The notes beneath the pieces are model-generated. The model saw only the letters and a program-made list of their open reading frames with translations, was not told the DNA's origin and did not search any database. A program made the position numbers and the translations under genes. A stretch of 54,868 nt of DNA from Cellvibrionaceae bacterium. Lineage in GTDB: Bacteria; Pseudomonadota; Gammaproteobacteria; Pseudomonadales; Cellvibrionaceae. Where the stretch lies: contig JAGKXD010000013.1 in NCBI GenBank assembly GCA_021151525.1, positions 1 through 54,868 on the forward strand. The letters run 5' to 3'. Shown piece after piece: positions 8,856 to 17,379 of the stretch (its first letter is position 1; each line of letters opens with the position of its first letter).

Positions 8856-9629
8856 ATGGAATACAAAGAACAGTGGATTGCATTTACAACTATTTTGCGT
8901 AAAGAAATAAAGCGCTTCACTCGCATTTGGGTGCAAACACTTTTGCCGCCAGTCATTACAATGGCGTTATATTTTGTGATTTTTGGAAAGCTTATTGGAA
9001 CCCGCATTGGGGATATGGGTGGATTCAGTTATATCCAATTTGTTGCCCCCGGTTTAATTATGATGGCGGTTTTAACCAACGCCTATGCGAATGTGGTGTC
9101 GTCATTTTTTAGTGCAAAATTTCAACGCAGTGTTGAAGAGGTGTTGGTTTCACCTACGCCTAATTATGTGATTTTGCTTGGCTATACCATGGGTGGTGTT
9201 GCGCGCGGTTTATGTGTTGGATTACTAGTGACAGTAATGTCTCTGATTTTTACAGATTTGCATATCCATAGCTGGTTAATTACTTTTACTATAGTGCTAT
9301 TAACATCAATGTTGTTTTCGCTTGCGGGGTTTATCAACGCGGTTTACGCGAACACTTTTGATGATGTTTCTATAGTTCCAACTTTTATTTTGACTCCACT
9401 GACTTATTTTGGTGGTGTGTTTTATTCCATAAATCTGCTGCCTGAAATCTGGCAACATATTTCGCGATTGAATCCTATTCTTCACATGGTTAACGCATTT
9501 CGTTATGGCATTTTGGGTGTGAGCGATATCAATATTACGAATGCTATTATCGGATTAATTGCTGGTGTGGTTGTATTATTTGTCGTTAGTCTGCACTTAT
9601 TAAAAACTGGAAAGCGTTTGCGCGCTTAG
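8856..9629 (+). CDS. ABC-2 type exporter permease, YadH-like
   Basis: 257 residues (E. coli YadH 256), with six predicted membrane segments and the ABC-2 permease region PTPNYVILLGYTMGG. The C-terminal half carries the family loop TPLTYFGGVFYSI followed by INPILHMVNAFRYG-like sequence (LNPILHMVNAFRYG). I start at ATG 8856, right after the ATPase stop; the frame also opens earlier at 8817 inside the ATPase gene. It acts in the inner membrane with the upstream ATPase. Confidence 0.9.
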   Translation: MEYKEQWIAFTTILRKEIKRFTRIWVQTLLPPVITMALYFVIFGKLIGTRIGDMGGFSYIQFVAPGLIMMAVLTNAYANVVSSFFSAKFQRSVEEVLVSPTPNYVILLGYTMGGVARGLCVGLLVTVMSLIFTDLHIHSWLITFTIVLLTSMLFSLAGFINAVYANTFDDVSIVPTFILTPLTYFGGVFYSINLLPEIWQHISRLNPILHMVNAFRYGILGVSDINITNAIIGLIAGVVVLFVVSLHLLKTGKRLRA

Positions 9630-9640
9630 AGAGAGCTTGA

Positions 9641-10468
9641 ATGGCACATTCTGTTGATTCGAGTCCCTTGGGACAAAAAACGGCTTATATTTCAAGTTAT
9701 GATGCGAGCTTGTTGTTTCCTATTCCGCGTGCAGAGTCGCGTAAAGTTTTAGGGCTAACGACAAGCTTGCCGTTTTATGGGAAAGATATTTGGACGGGAT
9801 ATGAATTATCTTGGCTCAACAAAAAGGGTAAGCCCGAAGTCGCCGTGGCGGAGTTTTTCATTCCTTGTGATAGTCCTTTTATTATTGAATCAAAATCATT
9901 CAAGCTGTATTTAAATTCCTTAAACCAAACAAAGTTTTCCGGGTTTGATGAAGTGAGGTCTTTGTTGGTGAAAGATCTATCGGCAGCAGCCGGGGGCGAG
10001 GTTGGCGTTAATTTGCACGCTCTACGCAATTCACACTTGCTAATTGATTGTACATTCAACGCTGTATGTTTAGATGACTTGGATATTGCTGTTGATAGCT
10101 ATGAACCCAACGATGCTTTATTGAAATTAGATGGTATAAAAGAGGTTACTGAAACACTGTGCAGTCATTTGCTTAAAAGTAATTGCCCGGTGACAGGGCA
10201 GCCTGATTGGGCGAGCATAATTATTGAGTATACGGGAATACAAATAGCTCATGAAAGTTTGTTGCGCTACATCATTTCATTTCGTGAACATCAGGATTTT
10301 CATGAGCATTGTGTAGAGCGAATGTTTACTGATATTAAACGCCAGTGCAATCCAAAATCACTTAGCGTTTACGCGCGTTACACGCGTCGAGGTGGATTGG
10401 ATATAAACCCGTTCAGGACAACGGAAAAAAATACTGAGCCCAAAGTGGGACGCCTGTTAAGGCAATAA
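9641..10468 (+). CDS. queF: NADPH-dependent 7-cyano-7-deazaguanine reductase QueF
   Basis: It reduces preQ0 to preQ1 in queuosine biosynthesis for tRNA. The 275-residue product is the long, two-domain (YqcD/E. coli) form. The NADPH-binding signature ESKSFKLYLNS is at 83-93. The catalytic cysteine is C182 in NCPVTGQPDW, with the partner D189. The C-terminus RRGGLDINPFR is characteristic. It begins 11 bases after the ABC permease stop and probably shares its transcript, although no functional link is known. No preQ1 riboswitch is visible upstream. Confidence 0.95.
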   Translation: MAHSVDSSPLGQKTAYISSYDASLLFPIPRAESRKVLGLTTSLPFYGKDIWTGYELSWLNKKGKPEVAVAEFFIPCDSPFIIESKSFKLYLNSLNQTKFSGFDEVRSLLVKDLSAAAGGEVGVNLHALRNSHLLIDCTFNAVCLDDLDIAVDSYEPNDALLKLDGIKEVTETLCSHLLKSNCPVTGQPDWASIIIEYTGIQIAHESLLRYIISFREHQDFHEHCVERMFTDIKRQCNPKSLSVYARYTRRGGLDINPFRTTEKNTEPKVGRLLRQ

Positions 10469-10489
10469 GGTGATTGTAGTCGTCGGCTG

Positions 10490-11872
10490 CTAGACAATCA
10501 CTTTGTCGCGCAATCTGCTGGCGGCTTTCTCTAACGATTCAATAACTTTTTCTTTATCGTAGTTGCGAATTTTATCCATGTCTAAATACATGGAGAACCC
10601 TTCTGCGCGATCTTCAAAATAGCTTTGGTTTTTGCCAAGATCTTTGCGCAAATCCGCTACCTGATAAACCTTCACCGGTTGAGCGAAACCTTTAACTTGT
10701 ATCTCGCCTTTGTCACGGCACATAACGGTATCTTTACAGAGCGACCAAGTTTCATGGGAAATTAAAATTTCATCTGGCTCTGCGGCCGACTCTAGGCGAC
10801 TGGCTAAATTTACTTGTGTGCCCAGTACTGTGTAGTCAAGATGGCTTGATGTACCGAATGTGCCGACAGTGCAGTAGCCTGTATTGATGCCCATTCGAAT
10901 TTGTAATGGCTTCTTGATGCCTTGATTAAACCATTCCAGCTGTAGCGAGCGCATTTTCTTTTTCATGGCGACAGCCATAGATACGCAGCGAACACAATCA
11001 GCTTTCACGCCTTGGCTGTTGCTATCACCGAAAAGCACCATAATGGCATCACCCATAAATTTATCGATGGTGCCGCCATGTTGAGTAACAATTTTTGACA
11101 TTTCAGTAAGGTAGTGGTTGAGCAACTCATTTAGAGCTTCTGCTTCAATTTCTTCAGCTAGCTGACTAAAGTCTTTGATGTCCGAAAAGAAAATACTGAT
11201 TTTTTTGCGTTCGGCCTGCAATGTTTCATCTTTGCCTTGGTTGATTGCTTTCCAAACTGTTGGCGGTAAGTAGCGAGATAGTTTGTAAGCTCGGATTTTG
11301 TGCCATTTTTGTTCGTTTTCTAATTGCTTTTGGGAAACGGATAGTTTGTGAAAGCGATTGTGCATATAAATGGCATAGACTAAAAAATAAGCAGCTATAC
11401 CAATCAAGCTCGATAAACTTATTTCAATGCTGGTGGACAGCACAAAACTGGGGGCATGAAAGATAAAACTTACCAATATTCCAACCGCAAATGCAGAATT
11501 GTCTTCCATTAATTTGCGCAATCCGCCGCTGATGAGCGCATTAAATTGAATCATCGTCAGGAACAAAACACAGGGCAAAACACTAAAGTTTGTGAAGCTC
11601 AAAACTAGGCCAATTAGCCCTGCATCTACATACGAAAGCCAGCGTGAAGTTTTAGTAAGCGTTTCGGCGTCTTGCTTGTGCGTAAAATGATAGGTGGCGT
11701 AGGCGTAGATGAGTAGGGCAATGATGGTGATAGCATAGAGCGGGCTAACATCTGACCAGTTAATATAAGAAGCCAATGTTCCAGCTGCAGCAAAACAAAT
11801 CAGTGTGCGAAAATAGTACTGTTGTTGAGGCGATTCCGTTTGCATGAATAAGGGTTCTTGCGTGCTGGTCAT
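10490..11872 (-). CDS. Membrane class III adenylate cyclase, CyaB-like (MASE2-type)
   Basis: 460 residues. About six transmembrane helices fill residues 20-175, in the style of the MASE2 sensor of Pseudomonas CyaB, followed by a cytoplasmic catalytic domain at about 220-410. Both metal-binding aspartates are visible (FFSDIKDFS and MGDAIMVLFGD). The adenine-selecting lysine is in DKFMGD and the transition-state Asn/Arg pair in VNLASRLE. A lysine with a YTVLG threonine points to ATP rather than GTP. It would produce cAMP at the inner membrane. It converges on queF, leaving about 21 bases between stops. Confidence 0.88.
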   Translation of the reverse strand: MTSTQEPLFMQTESPQQQYYFRTLICFAAAGTLASYINWSDVSPLYAITIIALLIYAYATYHFTHKQDAETLTKTSRWLSYVDAGLIGLVLSFTNFSVLPCVLFLTMIQFNALISGGLRKLMEDNSAFAVGILVSFIFHAPSFVLSTSIEISLSSLIGIAAYFLVYAIYMHNRFHKLSVSQKQLENEQKWHKIRAYKLSRYLPPTVWKAINQGKDETLQAERKKISIFFSDIKDFSQLAEEIEAEALNELLNHYLTEMSKIVTQHGGTIDKFMGDAIMVLFGDSNSQGVKADCVRCVSMAVAMKKKMRSLQLEWFNQGIKKPLQIRMGINTGYCTVGTFGTSSHLDYTVLGTQVNLASRLESAAEPDEILISHETWSLCKDTVMCRDKGEIQVKGFAQPVKVYQVADLRKDLGKNQSYFEDRAEGFSMYLDMDKIRNYDKEKVIESLEKAASRLRDKVIV

Positions 11873-12072
11873 TTTTTGAGGCCTAGAATAAGACGCTTAG
11901 TTATTTTCAATGGAGGGTAATAATGCCCCCATTCAGCTAATGGCATATTAAACGTTCTTTTGATTTAAATGTCTATTAGGCGATCAGTTTAAAACGGACT
12001 GATTACTCTGAATGTTTGCGTTTCAAGTTATTAAAACCTTTGTGTTAACCGATTTCACGGCTAATGGTGAAT

Positions 12073-13329
12073 CTACTGGCCCAGTTTCAAATCTAGATAG
12101 CGCTCTTCAAGTTCAGCATATTGTTTTTTCAAATCAGTTAATTCCGACTGCATTTTTTTCACATCGGCTGGTGGTGTTTGTGTGTCTACTTGGGGTTCGT
12201 TTAGGGTAAGGGTGGGGTGGATATTTTTCTTTAAGGAATCATTTTCTTCTTCAAGTTCGTTAATGCTATTAATTAAATCTTTACTTTCGAGTGTGAAGTT
12301 ATGCAGCGCATTTTTAATCTGCTTATTTTCTTCGCTAAGTGCTGTTGTTTCATCGAGCGTTTTTTCTTGAAGTGAAATTTCTTCGTGTGCTTTAGCGAGT
12401 TCATCTTCAAGTAGCTGAATACAGGTTTCAGATTCTTGGACGAATCTAATCTGCCGCTGTAGCTGTTGTTGCAACTCTTGAATAATCAACTCTTTCTCTT
12501 CTGTTGTGCTTGCTTCGATAAGTTTGCGTTGAAGGTCATTAATAATGCGATGTTGATCTGCTGCGACGTTGCGCAGTTTGACGATTTCTTCCGCTGCACG
12601 GGGATCTTGCCGCGTGATGTTAATTGTTTTGTGTGAGAAGGAATCTGGATTTTGAATCACCTGCGTAATGTTGTGTTGAATGTGGTCATACACTCCGTGG
12701 TAATTCTCTAACACACTGTTGAATGCGGCTCTATCGCTTACTCCCTCAGACAGAGCCAAAATTTGAGCGTAATAATCTTGGGCTTTAGCTTGTGCCTCTG
12801 CCCATTGTTTTTCCATATCGAAGAACAGGCGTTTAAATTTTTCAAGATTTTCTATACGTTTTTTAGCGGTATCCAACTCATCACTGGAGTCATTAATAGT
12901 TTGCGAAGCAAGCAAAGGCGTAAGCGCCTGCTGAAATATGCTCCAATATTCCGGCGTGCCTTGGTCCTCCGTGGTTCCCAGTTCTTCGGCACGTAAAAAT
13001 GCGTATCTCAAGGCCAGAATGCGCTGAGAGAGAGGACTGTCGGGTGGGAGTTCCAGCGCTATGTCGTCATTGGGAGAATGAATTGCAAATTCACTCGCCG
13101 TAGCATCAAGCTCAGCGTTTAAATAAGATTTGTAACTAGGTATTGGGGTTGGTTCATTAACTGGTAATGTCGTAGGTGATGGTGCTTTTAACAGCTCCAA
13201 CAGTCTTTCTTGTTGGCGGCGCACTAAAGATTTTAGTTTGCGTGAATGCATGAAAAAAAACACAGTAGCAGCCAAAAGCACTATGTTAATTTCTGCAGCA
13301 ACAGCTATAAGAACGTTAGGTACCTGCAT
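12073..13329 (-). CDS. Membrane-anchored coiled-coil protein, unknown function
   Basis: 418 residues. One N-terminal transmembrane helix (about 7-27) is followed by a short basic stretch (RKLKSLVRRQQERL), a proline-rich linker at about 50-65 and a globular helical part. A long coiled coil runs from about 260 to 418 and is rich in Glu, Gln and Leu heptads. The architecture resembles structural or scaffold proteins of the inner membrane. I do not recognise the family. Its promoter region is shared with the divergent nitroreductase gene. Confidence 0.75.
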   Translation of the reverse strand: MQVPNVLIAVAAEINIVLLAATVFFFMHSRKLKSLVRRQQERLLELLKAPSPTTLPVNEPTPIPSYKSYLNAELDATASEFAIHSPNDDIALELPPDSPLSQRILALRYAFLRAEELGTTEDQGTPEYWSIFQQALTPLLASQTINDSSDELDTAKKRIENLEKFKRLFFDMEKQWAEAQAKAQDYYAQILALSEGVSDRAAFNSVLENYHGVYDHIQHNITQVIQNPDSFSHKTINITRQDPRAAEEIVKLRNVAADQHRIINDLQRKLIEASTTEEKELIIQELQQQLQRQIRFVQESETCIQLLEDELAKAHEEISLQEKTLDETTALSEENKQIKNALHNFTLESKDLINSINELEEENDSLKKNIHPTLTLNEPQVDTQTPPADVKKMQSELTDLKKQYAELEERYLDLKLGQ

Positions 13330-13462
13330 GGGGTTGGCTCGTTATTGGGGATTCACTAGCAGCGTCTCGTTTCGTATTCCTTTATTATGGTACAGAGTTT
13401 GCCGATATACGAATTTCGGTGCTTATTAAATCCAGTGATAACGAAAAAATTAAGAGGTGAAA

Positions 13463-14026
13463 GTGGACGCATTACAGCTTTTGCAGAATAGAGTATCTGT
13501 CCCTAGATTAACCGCCCCGGCTCCTGATGCAGATCAGCTGTTGGAGGTCTTTAAAGCCGCTGCCAGGGCCCCCGATCATGGCAAGTTGCAGCCTTGGCGT
13601 TTTTTGGTGATTCAAGGGGAGGGGTTAAGTCGTTTGAGCAACATCTTTTTAGACGCTTTGACAAAGTCATCGCCGGACGTCTCACCGTCGATTGTTGAAA
13701 AAACCAAAAATATGCCATTCCGAGCACCAATGCTCATAGTGGCTATAGCCAAATGCCAGGATCATCCCAAAGTGCCTAAGCAAGAGCAGCTTCTCGCGTG
13801 CGGTGCGGCAACGCAGAACATCTTGAATGCTTTATTTGCGCTGAATTATGGCGCTGTTTGGCGCACGGGCGATTTGGCCTACGATAATCATGTCAAGCAG
13901 TCCCTCGGGTTGCAGGGCTTGGAGGAAATTATAGGCTTCATTTATGTGGGTACTCCTGCCCAAGATTTGCCTGCTGTTCCTCAGTTGGATGCAAATAGTA
14001 TTTTTGATGCATGGCCCGCCAAATAA
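13463..14026 (+). CDS. Nitroreductase family protein, YdjA-like
   Basis: An FMN-dependent cytosolic oxidoreductase of about 187 residues, similar in length to E. coli YdjA (183). FMN-binding features are RVSVPRLTAPAP near the N-terminus, AARAPDHGKLQPWRF at about 34-48 and the C-terminal GFIYVGTPAQ. The middle CGAATQNILNALFALNYGAVWRTG is typical. The start is ambiguous: GTG 13463 has AAGAGG at 13452-13457 at plausible spacing, and GTG 13457 is the alternative. The physiological substrate is unknown. Confidence 0.88.
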   Translation: MDALQLLQNRVSVPRLTAPAPDADQLLEVFKAAARAPDHGKLQPWRFLVIQGEGLSRLSNIFLDALTKSSPDVSPSIVEKTKNMPFRAPMLIVAIAKCQDHPKVPKQEQLLACGAATQNILNALFALNYGAVWRTGDLAYDNHVKQSLGLQGLEEIIGFIYVGTPAQDLPAVPQLDANSIFDAWPAK

Positions 14027-14238
14027 TATTGCCTTTTAGTGCCTCCTTGTGTACATTTGCGCCCCCTTGCATTAGGTCTCCGGGCTTTACTTGAATAAGC
14101 GTAAGGCAGAGATTTTTTAGTGGAAGGTCTTGGTGGCAGAGCCGAAGCAATATGGATTCAGCACCCGCAGGGTGGTTACGAGCACGCAGGCGTGCTGTTA
14201 AGAAGCAAATATTTAGTTTTACGATAAAAGTTTTAATT

Positions 14239-14326
14239 GGTGAGATGTCCGAGTGGCCGAAGGAGCACGCCTGGAAAGTGTGTATATCGCAAGGTATCGA
14301 GGGTTCGACTCCCTCTCTCACCGCCA
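14239..14326 (+). tRNA. tRNA-Ser (GGA)
   Basis: An 88-nt class II tRNA with long variable arm, anticodon GGA (CTGGAAAG) and encoded CCA. It closely matches E. coli tRNA-Ser(GGA). The 212 bases upstream, after the nitroreductase gene, hold no gene I can support; a 7-bp hairpin AGCACGC/GCGTGCT sits near 14180-14195. Confidence 0.95.
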
Positions 14327-14333
14327 TCTAATG

Positions 14334-14370
14334 AAAACCCCAGACAACTTGAGTTGTCTGGGGTTTTTCG
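14334..14370 (+). terminator. Intrinsic terminator of tRNA-Ser
   Basis: A 13-bp stem (AACCCCAGACAAC with its complement) and 4-nt loop are followed by TTTTT. Confidence 0.92.
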
Positions 14371-14544
14371 TTTGTAAGGTGCTGCTTCGAATGTTGATGT
14401 GCCTTTAAGATTACTTAACTCTAAATGACTTTGGGATGCGCAATTAAAAATGCTCGTTAATTATTCATATTGATTGTTTTATGTATTCAATTGATTTTAA
14501 AAGCATTAGTGGGGAAATCATTTAATAAAAAGATAAATAAATGC

Positions 14545-14573
14545 TTGACGGTAGGGCGGTAGAACCCTAGAAT
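14545..14573 (+). promoter_or_regulatory. Sigma-70 promoter of tRNA-Arg
   Basis: TTGACG at 14545-14550 and TAGAAT at 14568-14573 are separated by 17 bases, with a GC-rich discriminator GCGCGCC. It closely matches the promoter of the Glu/Gly tRNA operon. Confidence 0.85.
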
Positions 14574-14588
14574 GCGCGCCTCGACAAC

Positions 14589-14665
14589 GCACTCATAGCT
14601 CAGCTGGATAGAGTACTCGGCTACGAACCGAGCGGTCGGAGGTTCGAATCCTCCTGAGTGCGCCA
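14589..14665 (+). tRNA. tRNA-Arg (ACG)
   Basis: A 77-nt cloverleaf with anticodon ACG (CTACGAAC), acceptor GCACTCA/TGAGTGC and encoded CCA. It flanks the small island that follows and is a plausible historic integration site, though no repeated 3' end was found beyond the integrase remnant. Confidence 0.95.
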
Positions 14666-14668
14666 TAC

Positions 14669-14713
14669 AAAACAAAGGCTTAGCTGAAATCAGCTAGGCC
14701 TTTTGTCTTTTTG
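14669..14713 (+). terminator. Intrinsic terminator of tRNA-Arg
   Basis: An imperfect stem (ACAAAGGCTTAGCTGA with TCAGCTAGGCCTTTTGT) is followed by a T-rich run. Confidence 0.8.
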
Positions 14714-14738
14714 GGTTAAAATTAGGGGTTAAAATTAG
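14713..14738. repeat. Two tandem copies of a 13-bp direct repeat
   Basis: GGGTTAAAATTAG occurs at 14713-14725 and again immediately at 14726-14738, between the tRNA-Arg terminator and the island genes. Short iterons here could be integrase arm sites or regulator sites for the cassette. Confidence 0.8.
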
Positions 14739-14819
14739 AATCAAATTCTTATTTAGATTGTTGCGGTGTACTACCTTTTAAGTCGTTTTGCGGCAATTAA
14801 CTTTCATGAAAAGGACAAT

Positions 14820-15908
14820 ATGAAGACGCGTCATTTTAAGCATCGACAGATAGAGCTTTCGTTTAGGCGGCGGAAGTTTGACTTAGAAATAGTTAGAAAA
14901 GGTAAAAAATATAACCCGTTCAAGAAAAAGCCTGCTCCTAAATTATTCGGGTGGCGAGTAATAAAAGCTCCACCTAAACTTCATATATATGATTATAAAA
15001 GGACGGATGTATCTTATTTACAAACTATGGAGTTCTTGCGCCTGATTCGACTGCATTTCAGAAGGGATCCATGCAAAATTGATTTTACAGATACAGAGAG
15101 AGCTTCTGTAGCTGCAATGCTAGTGGTTTATGCTGCTTTTGATATGGCAAAAGGAAATGGGGTTGCCCCGGCGACTTGGATTTCGTCTACCAAATCTGAG
15201 CGAGTGAATACGGTGGTAAAGCGCACCAACCTGCTAAAATTAATTCAAGATGACAAGTTTGAGTATCGATTTAAGGGTGGCGATTTTTTACCAATAGTTT
15301 CAGGAGCTAGCAATTTATACATAGATGATATTGTGGATCATATTCAATATCAGCTATATGGCAACAAAATGAATGACGAAACTGAACATGCGTATGGCGA
15401 TGCTGTTTCTGAAACTATTAACAATGTTAATAGGCATGCCTACCCTGCAGAGCCGCTATCTGAAAATAAGCGATGGTGGTTGATGTGTGAAGTGTTTGAT
15501 AAGGAGTTGTATCTGGCAATTTACGATTCTGGTGTCGGGATGCCAAAAACTGTAGTTGAAAAAACTTGGTTTGTATCTTCACTAAGGAAGTCTTCTCCTA
15601 AATTATACAATGAGTTGGCTGCGGTTCAGCCGGGTATTGAAAAGCAATTGATAATGCCCAAGATATATGATGCTATGTTGATATTTTTGTCTATGCAGGG
15701 CGATATCACTGGAACTGGTGAAGATAAGCATGGCCAAGGCAGTAAGAGTATTCGAAAGTTAGTAAGTGAGTGCGCTACTGGGCACTTACTAATTTTTAGT
15801 AATAGCGGCGTCTATAGCTTTAGAGATGAAGGTACAAGCCCAGAGCTCCATAATCTTCCCCAAGCGTTTCCTGGGACATTGATTCAGTGGAACATAAAAT
15901 TACCATGA
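14820..15908 (+). CDS. GHKL-type ATPase with RsbW-like ATP-binding motifs
   Basis: 362 residues, cytosolic, very basic N-terminus (residues 1-40). A second, STAS-like region may lie around 65-112 (KIDFTDTERASVAAMLVVYAAFDMA). The GHKL fold follows: N-box SETINNVNRHAY at 197-208, G1 box YDSGVGMP at 235-242 and G2 box HGQGSKSIRKLV at 304-315. The N-box with HAY resembles RsbW-type anti-sigma kinases rather than Hsp90 or MutL. I start at ATG 14820, preceded by AAGGA. Its stop overlaps the next start as ATGA. The role is unknown; a kinase or switch acting on the neighbouring STAS-like protein is the natural guess. Confidence 0.85.
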   Translation: MKTRHFKHRQIELSFRRRKFDLEIVRKGKKYNPFKKKPAPKLFGWRVIKAPPKLHIYDYKRTDVSYLQTMEFLRLIRLHFRRDPCKIDFTDTERASVAAMLVVYAAFDMAKGNGVAPATWISSTKSERVNTVVKRTNLLKLIQDDKFEYRFKGGDFLPIVSGASNLYIDDIVDHIQYQLYGNKMNDETEHAYGDAVSETINNVNRHAYPAEPLSENKRWWLMCEVFDKELYLAIYDSGVGMPKTVVEKTWFVSSLRKSSPKLYNELAAVQPGIEKQLIMPKIYDAMLIFLSMQGDITGTGEDKHGQGSKSIRKLVSECATGHLLIFSNSGVYSFRDEGTSPELHNLPQAFPGTLIQWNIKLP

Positions 15909-16240
15909 GTGAGAAAGTGATTACTATAGTAAAAGATTGGAGCCCTAAACCGTATGGTAGAGGTCCTTCGGATGGGCCTACGTGCGGTCAATTTTTCCGT
16001 GAGCAAATGCTCGAAAAGGCTATGTTAGAAAACGACAGTGTTCACGTAGTTTTGACTGGATATAATCGGTATGGTCGTTCGTTTCTCGATGAGGCCTTTG
16101 GAGGGTTGATACGCGTATCGGGTTTTACACCAGAGGAAGTTAAGCGAAAACTGACGTATTCTCATGCAACATTGCCAGCCATCATTGAAATTATTAATGA
16201 TAGGATTGACGCTGCAATTCGTGACGCAAGTGCTAAATGA
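15905..16240 (+). CDS. STAS-like protein with DUF4325 domain
   Basis: 111 residues, cytosolic. The DUF4325 signature is visible as an aromatic/acidic block RSFLDEAFGGLIR at 58-70, following a hydrophobic strand VHVVLTG. DUF4325 is a STAS-like fold often encoded beside or fused to GHKL ATPases. I start at ATG 15905, which overlaps the ATPase stop as ATGA; its own stop overlaps the next gene as ATGA. By analogy with RsbV/RsbW it may bind the ATPase as an antagonist. That is inference only. Confidence 0.85.
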   Translation: MSEKVITIVKDWSPKPYGRGPSDGPTCGQFFREQMLEKAMLENDSVHVVLTGYNRYGRSFLDEAFGGLIRVSGFTPEEVKRKLTYSHATLPAIIEIINDRIDAAIRDASAK

Positions 16241-16764
16241 TTGAGTTTGTCTCCGAGAATAAGCTATTCATTGCCGTCCTAGGTTGGATATATAGTACCT
16301 ATTTAAGTTATCGAAGCGGACGACGAACTGAAGTGTCTCGACTTAAAGACAGGCTTGTTGATAAGGTCGAAAAGGCGGGGCAGTGGTACGTCGATAGTAT
16401 AAAAGGGGCTGCGTTAGATTCGATGACGGAGCAAATTTTAACCAATAAAGTTTCGCAATGTGAAACTCGGCTTAGGCAGATCAATACTTATGTTGGGTGC
16501 GAAATTTGTTCGGTGGAAATTTTTAAATCTTTAAGGGATATAGATCCCTCTCAATATTCAGCCAACTCAAGGCAGTTTATTTGTGATGTGCATGAAATTT
16601 TTGCATCTACGATTGATAAAATCGAAGAGGGGTATGATCTCCACTTTGTGAAGTCGAATTTTTTTGCTCAATTGTGGAGGACGCAAAAGGATTTCTTGTT
16701 GGGAGCTGTAATTGCGCTGGAGAGCATTTACTTTTTTTTTAAATATGTATCAAATTTATTTTGA
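16237..16764 (+). CDS. Two-helix membrane protein, third gene of the GHKL-STAS cassette
   Basis: 175 residues. A hydrophobic helix lies near the N-terminus (about 9-27, LFIAVLGWIYSTYLSY) and another at the C-terminus (about 150-173, LLGAVIALESIYFFFKYV). The roughly 120-residue middle is charged, helical and contains a CETRLRQINTYVGCEIC cysteine cluster. Both termini in the membrane with a soluble middle is a layout seen in small membrane effectors of conflict systems. I recognise no family. It is translationally coupled (ATGA) to the DUF4325 gene. Confidence 0.8.
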   Translation: MIEFVSENKLFIAVLGWIYSTYLSYRSGRRTEVSRLKDRLVDKVEKAGQWYVDSIKGAALDSMTEQILTNKVSQCETRLRQINTYVGCEICSVEIFKSLRDIDPSQYSANSRQFICDVHEIFASTIDKIEEGYDLHFVKSNFFAQLWRTQKDFLLGAVIALESIYFFFKYVSNLF

Positions 16765-17379
16765 TTATCTTGTTGCATCCACCTGCTGCAATTTCCTGAT
16801 ATAAATCTGTCTGGCTTTTTCAGATTTATGACCGCTGTGGTGTTCCGTGTGGTCGCTTACGCCTTTCGCTTTTAAATCGTGAAATTTAAATCCTTCTTCA
16901 AGCTTTAATTGCCGCCCTTCAATTTGTAGTCCTATTTCAGTTGCTTTTTCCATCACACGCTGCCAGGCGCTATCAAATGCATTTTTTTGTATCTTCAATC
17001 CTTTTGCATCGTGAAGAAGAAACGCTCCGGTTATTGGGGTTGGGGCGCCGGTGTTGATCGCTTTGGCTGAATCTATGGCGGCCTGCAGGCGTTTTGATAT
17101 GCGAGTTAGTTCGCCCAGGGAACCTTTGCCGTGAACAATTCGAATGTAGCCATCTTTAATGTCGCTATGCTTTAGATTGCGAACTTCTGAGCAGCGTAGC
17201 TGAAAAGCTAACCCCTTTTTTATTATCTGCGCTAAATAAGTTTCTTCTTTGGTGTGCGATTTTTCTCCTGCCGTTTTATCAACATCTTCCTTGAGTTTCT
17301 GTCTTAATTCCCCGGTTTGGCTTCGCGTTGAATAAGTCTGAAATTGGTATTGGGCGAGCTCATAATAATCACTGAGCAT
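16765..17379 (-). pseudogene. Tyrosine recombinase (integrase), N-terminally truncated
   Basis: 204 residues corresponding to the catalytic domain of a phage-type integrase. Box I arginine is in QLRCSEVRNLKHSDI, the beta-hairpin lysine in VHGKGSLGE and the HxxK motif in FHDLKAKGVSD (K is usual in this subfamily). SGHKSEKA and the tyrosine in QIYIRK complete the catalytic set. The arm- and core-binding N-terminus is absent: a stop codon directly precedes the first ATG, and the 5' part overlaps 76 bases of another gene's 3' end. It converges on the cassette with stops adjacent. Probably inactive as a recombinase. Confidence 0.8.

Noticed and set aside
9630..9640. preQ1 riboswitch before queF
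   Set aside because: queF begins 11 bases after the permease stop, leaving no room for an aptamer.
10470..10501. Stem GTGATTGT/ACAATCAC between queF and the cyclase gene
   Set aside because: Only 8 bp with a 16-nt loop and no T-run; too weak to call a terminator.
14027..14238. Possible 4.5S RNA (ffs) between the nitroreductase and tRNA-Ser genes
   Set aside because: The diagnostic GGAAGGAAGCAG loop is absent on both strands, and I found no consistent long hairpin.
16765..17379. Integrase read as a degenerate enzyme because HxxR is HxxK
   Set aside because: K at this place is usual in one integrase subfamily (HDIK/HDLK), so only the N-terminal truncation is evidence of decay.
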